Of a DNA stretch of 64,000 nucleotides, positions 26,730 through 36,937 are shown one piece after another (within the stretch, counting starts at the first letter, position 1; every line of letters begins with the position of its first letter). The position numbers were made by a program, and so were the translations under genes. The stretch is from the NCBI GenBank assembly GCA_003569245.1, contig BGOM01000010.1:104268-168267 (forward strand). The letters are read 5' to 3'. The notes under the pieces were generated by a model, which saw only the letters and a program-made list of their open reading frames with translations, was not told the origin of the DNA and did no database searches. Origin of the DNA: Opitutia bacterium (GTDB lineage Bacteria; Verrucomicrobiota; Verrucomicrobiia; Opitutales; UBA953).

Positions 26730-29448
26730 ATGACCTCCAGGACCTGGTTCTGGAAAGTAGCCGTCTCCCTTGTCGCCCTCGCGGTGGCTTGGTATGAGTT
26801 CTGGCCGCTTTCCCCGATTCCGCTCGAGAAGTTCGCTCCGGCCCACGTCATCGCCCAGTCGGACGAGTTCGCGAAGCTCCACAAGGAAGCCCTCGAGCGC
26901 GTCCGCCTCTACGGCGACGCCGCGACCCCCGCGGACAAGAAGTCGATCTCCTACTTCCAGGCTCTGCGCGACATCGGCGAAGGCCGCGGCCGCGCCGCCC
27001 CGGTCGACCTCCGTCCGTTCTTCTACCAGGAGTCCGAGTTCGTCCGCGAGCCCGACCAGAACAAGCGCAACGTCATCGTCCTGAAGGAGCTGCTCAAGGC
27101 CTCCCAGGGCAAGATGAAGCTCGGCCTCGACCTGCAGGGTGGGGTGTCCTTCACCCTGAAGGTCGACCCGACCGGCGCCGAGGGCGGCGCCAAGGGCAAT
27201 GCGGACAAGTCCGACGTCTCCCATGCCAACATGGTCAACCAGGCCCTCGTGGTCATGGAGAAGCGCGTCAACGAGTTCGGCGTCGCCGAGCCCGTGCTGC
27301 GCCGGTGGGCGATCTTTCGCTCGAGATCCAGCTGCCGGGCGAGGATGCCGCGAACAACCCCGACGTCATCGACGCGCTGAAGAAGCCGGCGAAGCTCGAG
27401 TTTCGCCAGGTGCACCGCACCCGCCGGCCGGAGGCGACCGACCGCGAGCACCTGCTCAAGGCCCTGCCGACGACGAGATGGCCGGCAATAACTCGGCGAT
27501 CTCGACCTACGAGGTCCTCACGCAACGCACCGTCGACGGCCGGACCGGCGAGGTCCGCCTCCAGCGTTACTACGTGAAGAAGCGCGCCGACGCCGGCGGC
27601 AGCATCATCCGTCGCTCCAGCGCCCGCTCCGACGACGGTCTATCGTTCATGGTCGACATGTCCTTCACCGAAGAAGGCGGCAAGAAGTTCGGCGACCTCA
27701 CCAAGAAGATCTCCGAAGGCAACACCCCGAACAGCCTCGGCCAGCTGGCCATCGTGCTGGACGGCGTGCTGCAGTCCGCCCCGACGGTGCAGAAGCCCAT
27801 CTACGGCGGCGGCGCCCAGATCACCGGTAACTTCAGCCGCGAGGAGGCCGTGGGCCTCTCGAACGTGCTGAACAACCCGCTCGAGTTCCCGCTCATCACC
27901 CAGGACGTGACCTCCGTCGGTCCGAGCCTGGCGAAGGACGCTCAGTCCAAGTCCGTCGTCGCCTCGGCGGTCGCCGTCGGGCTGGTCGTGTTCTTCATGG
28001 TCGGCTTCTACGTCTGGGGCGGTTTCATCGCCATCCTGGGCATGGTGCTCAACCTGCTGATGATCCTCGGGGCCATGGCCTACTTCGGCGCCACCATCAC
28101 GTTGCCCGGCGTGGCTGCGCTCGTGCTGACCCTCGGCATGGCGGTCGACGCCAATATCCTGATCTTCGAGCGCGTCCGCGAGGAAGCCGCCCTGGGCAAG
28201 GATCGCGCCCTCGCGTTGAGCGAAGGCTACGCCCGCGCGACCTGGACCATCGTCGACGCGAACCTCACGACCCTGCTCACCGCGCTGATCCTGGTCTTCA
28301 TGGGGTCCGGCCCGATCCGCGGTTTCGGCATCACCCTGACCATCGGTATCTTCACCACGGTGTTCACGTCGCTCGTGACCTGCCGCGGTCTTCAGGAACT
28401 CGCGTTGTCGCGCGGGGTCATGACCCGGGTCTTCGGCCTGCCGGTCTTCCGTCCCACCCTCGACATCCCGTTCCTGAAGTTCGCCCGCTGGGCCTTCCTC
28501 GCGTCCTGGCTGATCATCGTCGTCGGCCTCGGGCAGCTCGCCTACAAGGGCAAGGACGCCTTCGGCAAGGACTTCAAGGGCGGCGAATCCACCCTGGTCG
28601 CCGTGGCGCCGGGCGCCAAGGTCGACATCGGCCAGGTGGTCCGCATCGCCGAAGGGCTCGGCCTGCCGGACACCACGGCGATGGTGCAGCTGCCGGTCGG
28701 CGGCGGCGAGCCGACCCTCCGCATCGAGACCGAGCTCACCAAGGACAAGTCCAAGGGCGACTTCGCCAACCTCGCCAAGATCGTGGCGGGCATCAAGGCC
28801 CAGCATCCGGAGTACCTCAAGGACGCCGCCCAACCGGTCGACAAGCTGATGCTCTCCCGCGAGGCCATCGGCGGTTCCGTCTCCGGCGAGCTCCGCGTCA
28901 ACGCCATCTGGTCCGTCGTGCTGGCCCTCCTCGGGATCGGCGTGTACGTCGCCCTGCGCTTCGAAGCCGGTTTCGGCGTCGCCGCGATGGTGGCCACCCT
29001 GCACGACGTGCTCATGACGATCGCGCTCTTCGTCTTCTTCGGCGGGCAGTTCAACGCGACCCTCATCGCCGCGATCCTGCTCATCATCGGCTACTCGATC
29101 AACGACACCATCGTCGTCTTCGACCGTATCCGCGAGGAGCTCGAGGCCAATCCGTCGCGTTCCCTGCTGGACGTGATCCACTTCGCCATCAACCGCACGC
29201 TCTCCCGCACGATCCTGACCTCCTCGACGGTCTTCCTGTGCGCCGTCGCCCTCTGGGCCTTCGGCGCCGGCGACGTCCGCCTCTACGGCGAGGTCTTCAT
29301 CTACGGCGTGCTCACCGGCACCTTCTCCTCCATCTTCATCGCGAGCCCCGTCTTCTACTGGTGGCACAAGGGTGAACGCAAGGGCGTGGACGCCGCGGAA
29401 CTCCCGCGGACCTACTCCTGGGAGGCCGGTTCCGACAAGAACGCCTAA
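26730..29448 (+). pseudogene. secDF: Protein translocase SecDF fusion, frame-broken by two indels
   Basis: SecD and SecF fused in one chain, using the proton gradient to pull proteins out of SecYEG. First frame: membrane anchor, then KLGLDLQGGVSFTLKV. Missing bases near 27303-27308 and 27466-27469 shift through two frames; from about 27470 to 29448 the frame is intact. Seen there: the SecD C-terminal region (GMAVDANILIFERVREE), then a second transporter half with YSINDTIVVFDRIREEL (SecF) and a final membrane segment. About 906 residues after correction. Follows yajC by 23 bases and precedes recJ by 14. Confidence 0.9.
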
Positions 29449-29462
29449 GGCGTCATCGTCCC

Positions 29463-31175
29463 ATGGCCGCCTGGTCACACCGGGCCGCGGACGCCGACCT
29501 TGCCCGTCGGCTCGCGGTCGCCTTAGGAGTCAGCGAACCCGTCGCCACGGTGCTCGCGCGCCTCGGTCCCGACGAGGCCGAGGCGGAGCGTCACCTGCGT
29601 CCGCAGCTGGCCCACGTCTCGGATCCCTTCGCGGTCGGCGGCCTGCGCGCCGCCGCCGAGCGGCTCGTGCAGGCCGCGGCGGCCGGCGAACGTATCGCCA
29701 TCCTCGGCGACTACGACGTCGACGGGGTCTCCAGCACCGCGATGCTGGTGCACTGCCTCCGGCGGCTCGGGTCGAACCCCGCCTACTTCGTGCCCCGCCG
29801 CATGGAGGAGGGCTACGGTCTCTCGATGGCGGCCCTCGATCGCGTCCTCGCCGAAGCCCGGCCGCAGGTCTTCGTGGCGCTGGACTGCGGGACCAACTCC
29901 CTGGCCGAGGTCGCGCGTCTGCGCGCCGAAGGCGTGGAAGTCATCGTGGTCGACCACCACGTCGCCAAGGACGGCCACGCCGTCTGCACGCTGGTCAACC
30001 CGCGCGTCAACGACCCGGCCGACGCCCCCTGGCAGTCGCTCTGCACGGCCGGGCTCGTCTTCAAGCTGATCCATGGCATCCTCAAGGTGCTGCGCCTCGC
30101 CGGCGATGAGCGCGGCACGAGCATCGCCGTCAAGGACTACCTCGACCTCGCCGCCCTCGGTACCATCGCCGACCTTGTCCCGTTGCGCGCCGAGAACCGC
30201 ATCCTCGCCTCGCATGGCCTGCGCGCCCTCGGCGAAGCCCGCCGACCCGGCCTGCGCGCGCTGATCGCCGTCAGCGGGATGGAGCCCGGCGGCATCCTCA
30301 CCTCGGTCGACGTCTCCTACCGGCTCGGGCCCCGTATCAACGCCAGCGGCCGGCTGGCCGACGCCTCCTTGCCGCTGAACCTGCTGCTGGCGGAAGCCCG
30401 CGAGGACTGCGAGCGCGATGCCGCCCAGCTCGACGCGATCAACCGCGAGCGCCAGGAGATCGACAAGAAGGTCACCGAGGAGGCCACGCGTCAGGCCGAG
30501 GCCCAGGGCGAGCTCGCCGGCCATGTCATGTTCGGCGACTGGCATCCGGGCGTGGTCGGGATCGCGGCGGGCAAGATCTGCCGCGCCTTGGACCGGCCCG
30601 TCATCGTGCTCGGGCAGGAGGGCGAACTCGCGAAAGGGTCCGGCCGCAGCGTCCCCGGGACGAACCTGGTCGAGGCATTGGCCGCCTGCGCCGACCTGCT
30701 GAAGACCTACGGCGGGCATCCCATGGCCGTCGGCATCTCCCTCGCCGCGGCCGACGTCCCGGCCTTCCGCGAACGCTTTGCCGCGGCCGTCTCCGCCCAG
30801 CGCGTCGCCGGCGTCGTCCACGCGGACGGGCGCGATCTCGATATCGTGCATTGGATCAAGCCCGCCGACGTCACCGACCGGCTGCTGGACGACCTGGAAC
30901 TGCTGCAGCCCTACGGCGAAGGCAATCCCGAGCCCATCTTCGGCCTGCGCGGGTTCGCCTTCGATCGCCCGCCCACGCCGTTCGGCGACGGGAATTTCCG
31001 TCACCAGCTGGCGCTGTCCGGCGGTCGCCGGCTGAACTTTGTCGCCTGGCGCATGGCGTCGCGGCTACCTGAGCCCGGTCGGCCGGTCGAACTCGCGGTC
31101 CGCCTGCAATGGAACCGCTGGCAAGGCCGGCGGTTGCCGCAGGCCGAGATCCTCGACTGGCGTTACGCCGGCTGA
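29463..31175 (+). CDS. recJ: Single-stranded-DNA-specific exonuclease RecJ
   Basis: 5'-3' exonuclease of the DHH family used in recombination and repair. 570 residues, normal. Motifs: LGDYDVDGVSS at 81-91, ALDCGTNS, VVDHHVAK (DHH) about 162-169, LGPRINASGRL (DHHA1 linker), then GDWHPGVVGIAAGK and GGHPMAVGISL in the DHHA1 domain and an OB-fold tail. Probably the last gene of the yajC-secDF-recJ unit. Confidence 0.96.
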   Translation: MAAWSHRAADADLARRLAVALGVSEPVATVLARLGPDEAEAERHLRPQLAHVSDPFAVGGLRAAAERLVQAAAAGERIAILGDYDVDGVSSTAMLVHCLRRLGSNPAYFVPRRMEEGYGLSMAALDRVLAEARPQVFVALDCGTNSLAEVARLRAEGVEVIVVDHHVAKDGHAVCTLVNPRVNDPADAPWQSLCTAGLVFKLIHGILKVLRLAGDERGTSIAVKDYLDLAALGTIADLVPLRAENRILASHGLRALGEARRPGLRALIAVSGMEPGGILTSVDVSYRLGPRINASGRLADASLPLNLLLAEAREDCERDAAQLDAINRERQEIDKKVTEEATRQAEAQGELAGHVMFGDWHPGVVGIAAGKICRALDRPVIVLGQEGELAKGSGRSVPGTNLVEALAACADLLKTYGGHPMAVGISLAAADVPAFRERFAAAVSAQRVAGVVHADGRDLDIVHWIKPADVTDRLLDDLELLQPYGEGNPEPIFGLRGFAFDRPPTPFGDGNFRHQLALSGGRRLNFVAWRMASRLPEPGRPVELAVRLQWNRWQGRRLPQAEILDWRYAG

Positions 31176-31177
31176 CC

Positions 31178-32221
31178 TCAGCGGGCCGGGGTGGCCGGCT
31201 TCTCGCCGGCGCCGCCGATCACCGGCGGGACAGGTTCGTCCACGCGACGTTCCTCGATGCCTTTCAGGCGCACACCGTGGCCACCATCCTCGACCGGCAG
31301 GAGGAAATAAAGGGTACGGACATCATCCTGCTGGAAGATGCGCATCGAGTAACCGAGCCGCATCTGGCCGTCCTCCGCGCGGGTGTGGATCTCGCCTTCG
31401 GCATAAGTGTTGTGGCCGCCGCCGGGGCGCAGCGTGCCTTTGCCTTTCGGGGCGAGAGCCAGGCTCTTCGCCCCGAACCGGACCTCCACCGGGCCGCCCG
31501 TGAGGTTGATGAACTGCATGCTGCCGAAGGGGAAGGCGCCCTCGCGGTCGTCGATGGCGTTGATGGTCGTGCCTTGGTCTGTCCGATGGACCAGCAACAG
31601 GAGTCGACCGTCGCCGGGGAAGGTGAAAGCGGCCAGCGGACGGTGCGTGGGGCGGGCGGGCTTGGGCTGGGCGGTAGGCGCGGGAACGACGCCTCCGGCG
31701 GCCGGTCGGGTCTTCGGCGCCGGGCCGTTTTTCGGCGCCGGTGCCGGCGGCGCTTCCGCGGCCTGGGCCGAGGCCTGCGCGAGCTGGGTGAGCTCGGCGT
31801 TCAGGCTCTGGCTTCGCGATTTCAGCTGGGCGATCTCGCTGGCCGCGCCGGCCTGGGCCTGTCCGCCGCGTTCGCGGGCGTCGGCGGTCAGCGTCGCGAG
31901 CCGCCGCTGGACGGACTCCAATTCCTGGGCGAGGGCCGCCATCCGAGCCTCGCCCGGTCGGATGACCGGAGCGGCGAGGGCGGGCGCCGTGTCGTCGCGC
32001 AGCACCAAGCGTAGCGGGTTGGGTCCGACATACGTCTGCTCGGCCGTGAAACAGTCCGCGCTCAGGTCCAGCGGGCGGACGTCCTTCCCGTCCAGGTAGG
32101 CGGCGCCGAGGATGGGGCCATCGAAGGAGAGGGCTCGGAATTTGACGCGGACGCGGGCTTCCCCGGTCTGGGCGAGGAGGTGGGCTCCGGTCAGAAGCAA
32201 GGCGAGGCAGGCGTGGCGCAT
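31178..32221 (-). CDS. Secreted partner of giant prepilin-like protein, module 1
   Basis: 347 residues. Signal peptide (MRHACLALLLTGAHLLAQ), a first domain ending near VGPNPLRLVLRDD, a likely coiled coil (about 95-150; MAALAQELESVQRRLATL), a Pro/Ala-rich linker, then a C-terminal domain. That domain (FPFGSMQFINLTGGPVEVRF, LYFLLPVEDG) is shared with the protein at 36161-36937 (FPAGSLRFLNLCDFPLSL, LLFMLPVEKG), so the two are paralogs. The ATG overlaps the stop of the upstream giant gene, so they are co-translated. Family not recognised; export to periplasm or cell surface inferred. Confidence 0.75.
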   Translation of the reverse strand: MRHACLALLLTGAHLLAQTGEARVRVKFRALSFDGPILGAAYLDGKDVRPLDLSADCFTAEQTYVGPNPLRLVLRDDTAPALAAPVIRPGEARMAALAQELESVQRRLATLTADARERGGQAQAGAASEIAQLKSRSQSLNAELTQLAQASAQAAEAPPAPAPKNGPAPKTRPAAGGVVPAPTAQPKPARPTHRPLAAFTFPGDGRLLLLVHRTDQGTTINAIDDREGAFPFGSMQFINLTGGPVEVRFGAKSLALAPKGKGTLRPGGGHNTYAEGEIHTRAEDGQMRLGYSMRIFQQDDVRTLYFLLPVEDGGHGVRLKGIEERRVDEPVPPVIGGAGEKPATPAR

Positions 32222-35200
32222 CAAAGTTCGCGGGTGGTGAGGTAGCGGACGGAGATCACGTGGAAGCGACGGCCGAGCAGGCGGTTCACCATCTTGAGCT
32301 GGGGGTTGAAGCGGTAGGAGTCCGTCGGGTCGCAGACATCGGTCTCGGGGGACTGCGATGGGTCGCAGAACTCGGGCGAGCGTTGGACCACCGCTTCGAT
32401 CCAGCAGGCGGATTGCGAGGTGAGGGAGCCAGGGTTGGTGGTCACGTCGCCATAACAGCGGATCACGAATGTGTCGGAACGGGTGGTCAAGGCCGGTCCG
32501 ATGACCGCCAGCAGGTCGGACTGCAGGAGCGCGCCCGGGGCGCCGATGAGCAGGTGACCGCGGTTGGTCCCCTCCGTACGCGGGTCCTGGAGCGTCAGGT
32601 TGGCTTGGATGATGGGGTCGGGCGGCGTCCAAGGGACGCTGCCGGGCGCCGTGCTCGCCGCCAGCAGGCTTTGGTTCGAGACGGGGGCGGGGGCGCCGCT
32701 GCGATTCGAGAGATTGCCTCCGTCCACGTCGGCGCGAACGATCGCCGTCTGCAGGCAACCGGCCAAGGAGGTGTCGTAATGGTAGCCGCAGAGGAAGCGG
32801 TTGACGAACTGGGCGAGCCCGATGAAGGGCAGGGGGATCGTGTAGGATTCGGTGGCGCTGTGGTTGATCGAGGTGAACAGGCTCCGGTGCGGCAGGAACA
32901 CGCGCGTGCGGATCTCCGCGACGATGGACCTCGCCAGCAGCCTGATCTGGTCGTCGTCGAGGGTGCTCAGTCCCGTCCAGGCGCCCGCCGCGGTCCATGG
33001 CGACTTGTAGTTGTAGACGGCTTTGTCGGCGCGCACGGCCCGCGGGTAACGGGCGTTCTGGCTCGGCAGGGGCAGGTTCTCGGTAGCCGCGCCCATCGCG
33101 TTGCGCTTGGCGCCGGCCAGAAGCGTCGCCCACGCCTCGACCGAGGTGCTGTTCACGTTGAACGCGCCGTCGGTGAGCGTCGCTCCTGCGATGCGGCGAT
33201 GGTTGCCGACCATCGCGCGCACCGTCGCGGGGTCGCGGTTGGAGAAGAGGGTGGTGCGCGGGTTGGCCAGCGGCGCGCGGCCGGCGACGAAATCGTCGAG
33301 CACGGTGGCCAGGGGGCGTTTTTCCGTGACCGTCGCGCCCCGGACGATTTCGGGCGCGGCGCCGGAGAAGTAGTACCGGTCGTAGAGCGCGGCGTTGATC
33401 ATCCAGGTCTGGTCCCACGTCGTCACCCCGTAGTTGTAGTCGCCCATGGCGTTCATGGGATTATACAGCGAGCCGAAGCTGTTGCCGATGGCGAAGAGCG
33501 GCTCCTGGTCCCGGAGGGTGAAGTTGGCGTGCGCGAACTGGGCCAGCGAAAGCGGCGGGGCGAGCGGCACCTCGGTGTAGACCGCGGCGGCCTGGCCGCT
33601 GAGGCCCGAGGATACGCTGAGCCCGCCGAAGGCCTGGCTGGAGCCGGCGCCGGTGGCCTCGAGGACCTCGGGCCAGGTGTTGGCCGACCTCACCACCAGC
33701 TTGAAGCTCGAGGAGGTCTTGGCGTACCCCGCGGGCATGGAGCCCGGGCCGATGCCGGTGGCCTCCGGCCGCGTCATCGTGGCCATCGGATTGGAGTGCG
33801 TGAAGAGCGGGAAGGGCAGCGGGTCGCGTGGCCAGCGCAGACCGTAGTCGAAGACCGCGACGATGTTCGGGGGTTCGCCGGGGCGGGCTAGCCGGAAGTT
33901 GGCGAGGTAGGTCTTGGCCGGCACCGTCCCGCTGCGGTCAAGGTCGTTGGCCAGCAGTTCGGTGACTTCGCTGCAGACGTTGTACAACTGGCCATCGCCC
34001 GAATTGCCGGTATCCATGATCCGGTCGCCCGGCCAGCAGGTCAGGAGGTGGCGGACATAGAACGGGCCCGTGCTCCGGATGCCGACCGAGATGGTATCGG
34101 TCGGCAGACGGGAGACGCGGGCGCCGCTGGCGTCGGTCCAGGGGATGGAAAAGCCGCCGAGGAAGTCGAAGCTGTTGGCGGAGACCGGCGGCAGCCGGGT
34201 GAACGGTAGCGGACCGTTGCTGGAGGAGGAGAAGACCCGGAATTCCCCCGGTTGGAGGACCGTGCCGTCCTTGATGTAGGTCCGGAAACTCTCGCTCCAG
34301 TTGGCCGAGCCGTCCGTGATCCGCGCGAGGTCGATCATCCGCCGGCTCCAGCTGCCCTTCGCGGTCGTGGCGAAGTCGACGGTCCAGTTATCCCAGGCGC
34401 GGAAGGAGAGACGCATCGCGGCGGTGTCGGCGGTGTTCGGTTCCTTGCTCAGGCGCACCGCGACGTTGTAGGGGTTGTGCAGCACGGTGATCGGCGAGAG
34501 CGTGAGGCGCAGGTCCCCCTCCTCCATCAGGCCCCAGACGAGCAATTGGCGGGCGACGTACGGCGTGACGGAGACCTTGACCGGCCGGGGGGCTTCCTTG
34601 CCGTTGACGAAGTCGCGTACCAGGTAGTTTTCGCCCGAGTCCATCCGGTTGAAACGATGGCTGTAGTGGGCGGTGCCCCCGTAGCCGGAGGCGGCGAGGC
34701 TGATGGTGTTGGGGAAGTGGGTGCGGGCGCGGAGCGTCGGGACGGTCGGGGCGGACCAGTCGAGTTCCTTGTAAAGCCGGTGGTAATTGCGGAGCGCGTC
34801 CCAGGTCGGTCCGCGGGCCAGCTCGGCGGTGTTGTTGGGGTTGACCGCGAACGTGTAGACCGGGCTGAGCCAATGGTTCGCGCCGTCGTAGGGCACGTTG
34901 ACCTTGCTGTCGCCGTAGGCGCGTCGATCGGTCTGCTCGTTCGGGTGGAAGAGGTAGGTCACGCCGGTCAGCTGGCCTTGGTTATCCCCGGTCCGCGGCG
35001 GCGTCCCGTTCGCGAACTCACTACCGGTCCACTGCGCGTCCGTCATCTCGAAGGCGAGGGAAAGGTCGATCTTCAGGCCGCCGAAGCGCGTGTCGCAGTT
35101 CACCCCGCGCGACCAGAAGGTGGTCTCCGTCTGGAGCCGCTTGGCGATCGTCGGCGGGGTCGTCTCGACGAGGCCCGCGCCGGTCGCCAACGTGAGCAGC

Positions 35201-36009
35201 GGGAGTTCCTGCATGGAGCGGACGCGCGGATCGATGCCGCCCGGTGGCATGGTCTCGAGGCCGCGAAGGATTTCCACGCCGGCGCGCGCCACCCCGCGCA
35301 AGGCCTCCTGTTTGGTCTGTTCGGTCGCCGTGCCGGTCGGCGGAGTCAGGCGCGGGTCGGTCAGGTTGAGGCGCGCTTTGACGCCTTCGTCGCCGATCCA
35401 GTAGGCATAGGTACCGCCGACGCCGGGGTCCGGCAGCATGACCCGAGGCAAGGTGATGCGTCCGTCGGGCTTGCCGAGACTGGTGCCGGAGGGAAGTTCC
35501 GCGGGGGTGGCGCTGGCATCTCCCACGAGTCTCACCACGTTGAGGCCCTGGGGGTTGTAGGTGTTATCCCACGGGAGATGCGGGGTCGCGTCGTAGGCGA
35601 CGACGCCGGACAGGGAGATCGTCTGGATGCCGGCGGGTCGGTCGTGCCGGCCGCTGACGAGCCAGGCGGGCGGTTGCGCCGGCTTGTCGGTACGCCACAC
35701 GCCCGTCCATAGGGGGTTCCGGATCGTCGTCCAGTCCCAGCCTGGCTGCATCGTGTCCGCGCAGATGTCCGCGCGCGCCGTGGTCCGGCGATCGGGGCCG
35801 GCTTCCTGTTGCAGGTGGGCGAGCGCCAGGCGGAGCGAGACCATCGCCTGCAGACGGGCCCGGCTCCGGGCGACTGCGTTGGTCGCGAGTTGCGATTCGA
35901 TCTTCAGGAAAGACACCAGCGTGATGATCACGACCAGCATCAGCGCCATGATCGTCAACGAGAGGACCAGCGAGAAACCCCGGCGAACCGGGGAACTCGA
36001 GGCGATCAT
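32221..36009 (-). CDS. Giant prepilin-like protein, Verru_Chthon cassette protein A type (copy 1)
   Basis: 1262 residues. Starts with a type IV prepilin-like leader: basic residues, Gly 11/Phe 12 (VRRGFSLVLSL), then a membrane helix, but no Glu at +5 of the mature chain. Then VSLRLALAHLQQEAGPDRR, PLWTGVWRTD, AYWIGDEGVKARLNL, DGAFNVNSTSVEAWA and a C-terminal domain. These are the marks of the cassette A family described from Verrucomicrobiota and relatives, whose function is unknown; assembly through a pilus-type export system is the usual guess. The start at 36009 is used because upstream in-frame sequence lacks the leader pattern. Confidence 0.85.
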   Translation of the reverse strand: MIASSSPVRRGFSLVLSLTIMALMLVVIITLVSFLKIESQLATNAVARSRARLQAMVSLRLALAHLQQEAGPDRRTTARADICADTMQPGWDWTTIRNPLWTGVWRTDKPAQPPAWLVSGRHDRPAGIQTISLSGVVAYDATPHLPWDNTYNPQGLNVVRLVGDASATPAELPSGTSLGKPDGRITLPRVMLPDPGVGGTYAYWIGDEGVKARLNLTDPRLTPPTGTATEQTKQEALRGVARAGVEILRGLETMPPGGIDPRVRSMQELPLLTLATGAGLVETTPPTIAKRLQTETTFWSRGVNCDTRFGGLKIDLSLAFEMTDAQWTGSEFANGTPPRTGDNQGQLTGVTYLFHPNEQTDRRAYGDSKVNVPYDGANHWLSPVYTFAVNPNNTAELARGPTWDALRNYHRLYKELDWSAPTVPTLRARTHFPNTISLAASGYGGTAHYSHRFNRMDSGENYLVRDFVNGKEAPRPVKVSVTPYVARQLLVWGLMEEGDLRLTLSPITVLHNPYNVAVRLSKEPNTADTAAMRLSFRAWDNWTVDFATTAKGSWSRRMIDLARITDGSANWSESFRTYIKDGTVLQPGEFRVFSSSSNGPLPFTRLPPVSANSFDFLGGFSIPWTDASGARVSRLPTDTISVGIRSTGPFYVRHLLTCWPGDRIMDTGNSGDGQLYNVCSEVTELLANDLDRSGTVPAKTYLANFRLARPGEPPNIVAVFDYGLRWPRDPLPFPLFTHSNPMATMTRPEATGIGPGSMPAGYAKTSSSFKLVVRSANTWPEVLEATGAGSSQAFGGLSVSSGLSGQAAAVYTEVPLAPPLSLAQFAHANFTLRDQEPLFAIGNSFGSLYNPMNAMGDYNYGVTTWDQTWMINAALYDRYYFSGAAPEIVRGATVTEKRPLATVLDDFVAGRAPLANPRTTLFSNRDPATVRAMVGNHRRIAGATLTDGAFNVNSTSVEAWATLLAGAKRNAMGAATENLPLPSQNARYPRAVRADKAVYNYKSPWTAAGAWTGLSTLDDDQIRLLARSIVAEIRTRVFLPHRSLFTSINHSATESYTIPLPFIGLAQFVNRFLCGYHYDTSLAGCLQTAIVRADVDGGNLSNRSGAPAPVSNQSLLAASTAPGSVPWTPPDPIIQANLTLQDPRTEGTNRGHLLIGAPGALLQSDLLAVIGPALTTRSDTFVIRCYGDVTTNPGSLTSQSACWIEAVVQRSPEFCDPSQSPETDVCDPTDSYRFNPQLKMVNRLLGRRFHVISVRYLTTREL

Positions 36010-36078
36010 GGGATGCGGGGGACCGATGAGGGGCACGGGGTAGGGTGAAAATGGTTTTTGAATGCCCTTAATACAAGG

Positions 36079-36112
36079 CAGTAACCCCAGCAGTAACCCC
36101 ATGCACATGGGG
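36079..36112. repeat. Short direct repeat and hairpin between the two prepilin-like modules
   Basis: Two copies of CAGTAACCCC (36079-36088 and 36091-36100) followed by a 7-bp inverted repeat CCCCATG/CATGGGG (36097-36112). It lies in the 151-bp gap between the end of the upstream partner gene and the start of the downstream giant gene, on its leader side. No T run, so probably a leader or promoter element. Confidence 0.4.
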
Positions 36113-36160
36113 GGGTCTTAACGGCCGCATTCGCTCGATTAAACGACCGCCTTTGCGGGC

Positions 36161-36937
36161 TTATCTGGGGGCCTTGGGCGGCTTGATGCGGGCGTCGAAC
36201 GCCGAGCCGCTTGTGCCGGATGAGGGCGGCTCTTCGACAGGCTGCAGGCGGACCAGTCCAGTGCCCTTCTCGACCGGCAACATGAACAGCAAGGTTCGTC
36301 GATCGGCGGCATGGAAGAAGTGGAGGTGGGAGGCGAGCCGCCTCACCTGATTCTCGGACGAGTAGATGTCCGCGTCGAAATAGCCGCCGGGGGCGACCTT
36401 TGGTCGCAGGACGACGGTGCCTTTCGCGGCGACCGTGGTGGCGCTCCCGCCGGACTCCAGGGAGAGCGGGAAGTCGCACAGGTTCAGGAAGCGCAAGGAG
36501 CCCGCCGGGAAGTCCCGGTCGGAGTCCTTCATCGCGACGATGCCGTTCCGGCCTGCTTCCGGCTGCACGAGTAGGATCAATCTCAGGGGACCGCCGCTCG
36601 TATCCGACGGCGGGAGGTCGAGCCAGGCGATGACCGGGCCGGGTGCGACGGTCGGCGGGGTCGCCGCGGGGACGACCTGGGCGGTCGTGTCCGGCCGGGT
36701 ACCGGTGGGCGGGAGTTGGATCAGGCTCAGGCGGGTGTCGCCGGCGTAGCGCAGCCGCGGACCGAAGAAATCCGCCGATAGACGCAGCGGCGTCGCGCGG
36801 CGTCCGTCCCAAAGCGCGAGGTCCTCGCGGTCGCCCGCCAGGGAGATGAACTGCACGGACGCCTCCGCCTGAGGTCGGGGAGTCTCGGCCGCGGCGACCC
36901 AGCTGGCGGCAAGGAACAGGGCGAGTTCAGGCCTCAT
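36161..36937 (-). CDS. Secreted partner of giant prepilin-like protein, module 2
   Basis: 258 residues with a signal peptide (MRPELALFLAASWVAAAE). The N-terminal part (VQFISLAGDREDLALWDGR) and C-terminal part (DFPAGSLRFLNLCDFPLSL, LLFMLPVEKGTGLVRLQPV) match the layout of the module 1 partner, but the coiled coil is absent, which explains the shorter length. The ATG lies 11 bases inside the end of the upstream giant gene. No known family recognised. Confidence 0.75.
   Translation of the reverse strand: MRPELALFLAASWVAAAETPRPQAEASVQFISLAGDREDLALWDGRRATPLRLSADFFGPRLRYAGDTRLSLIQLPPTGTRPDTTAQVVPAATPPTVAPGPVIAWLDLPPSDTSGGPLRLILLVQPEAGRNGIVAMKDSDRDFPAGSLRFLNLCDFPLSLESGGSATTVAAKGTVVLRPKVAPGGYFDADIYSSENQVRRLASHLHFFHAADRRTLLFMLPVEKGTGLVRLQPVEEPPSSGTSGSAFDARIKPPKAPR

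Noticed and set aside
26332..27490. Programmed frameshifting in yajC/secDF
   Set aside because: No slippery site plus structure at the breaks, and several unrelated genes show the same indel pattern.
27640..29478. - strand frame opposite secDF
   Set aside because: Low-complexity acidic shadow; secDF motifs are on the + strand.
36006..36812. Second - strand frame over the module 2 partner
   Set aside because: No signal peptide or motifs; the partner gene in the other frame is paralogous to module 1.
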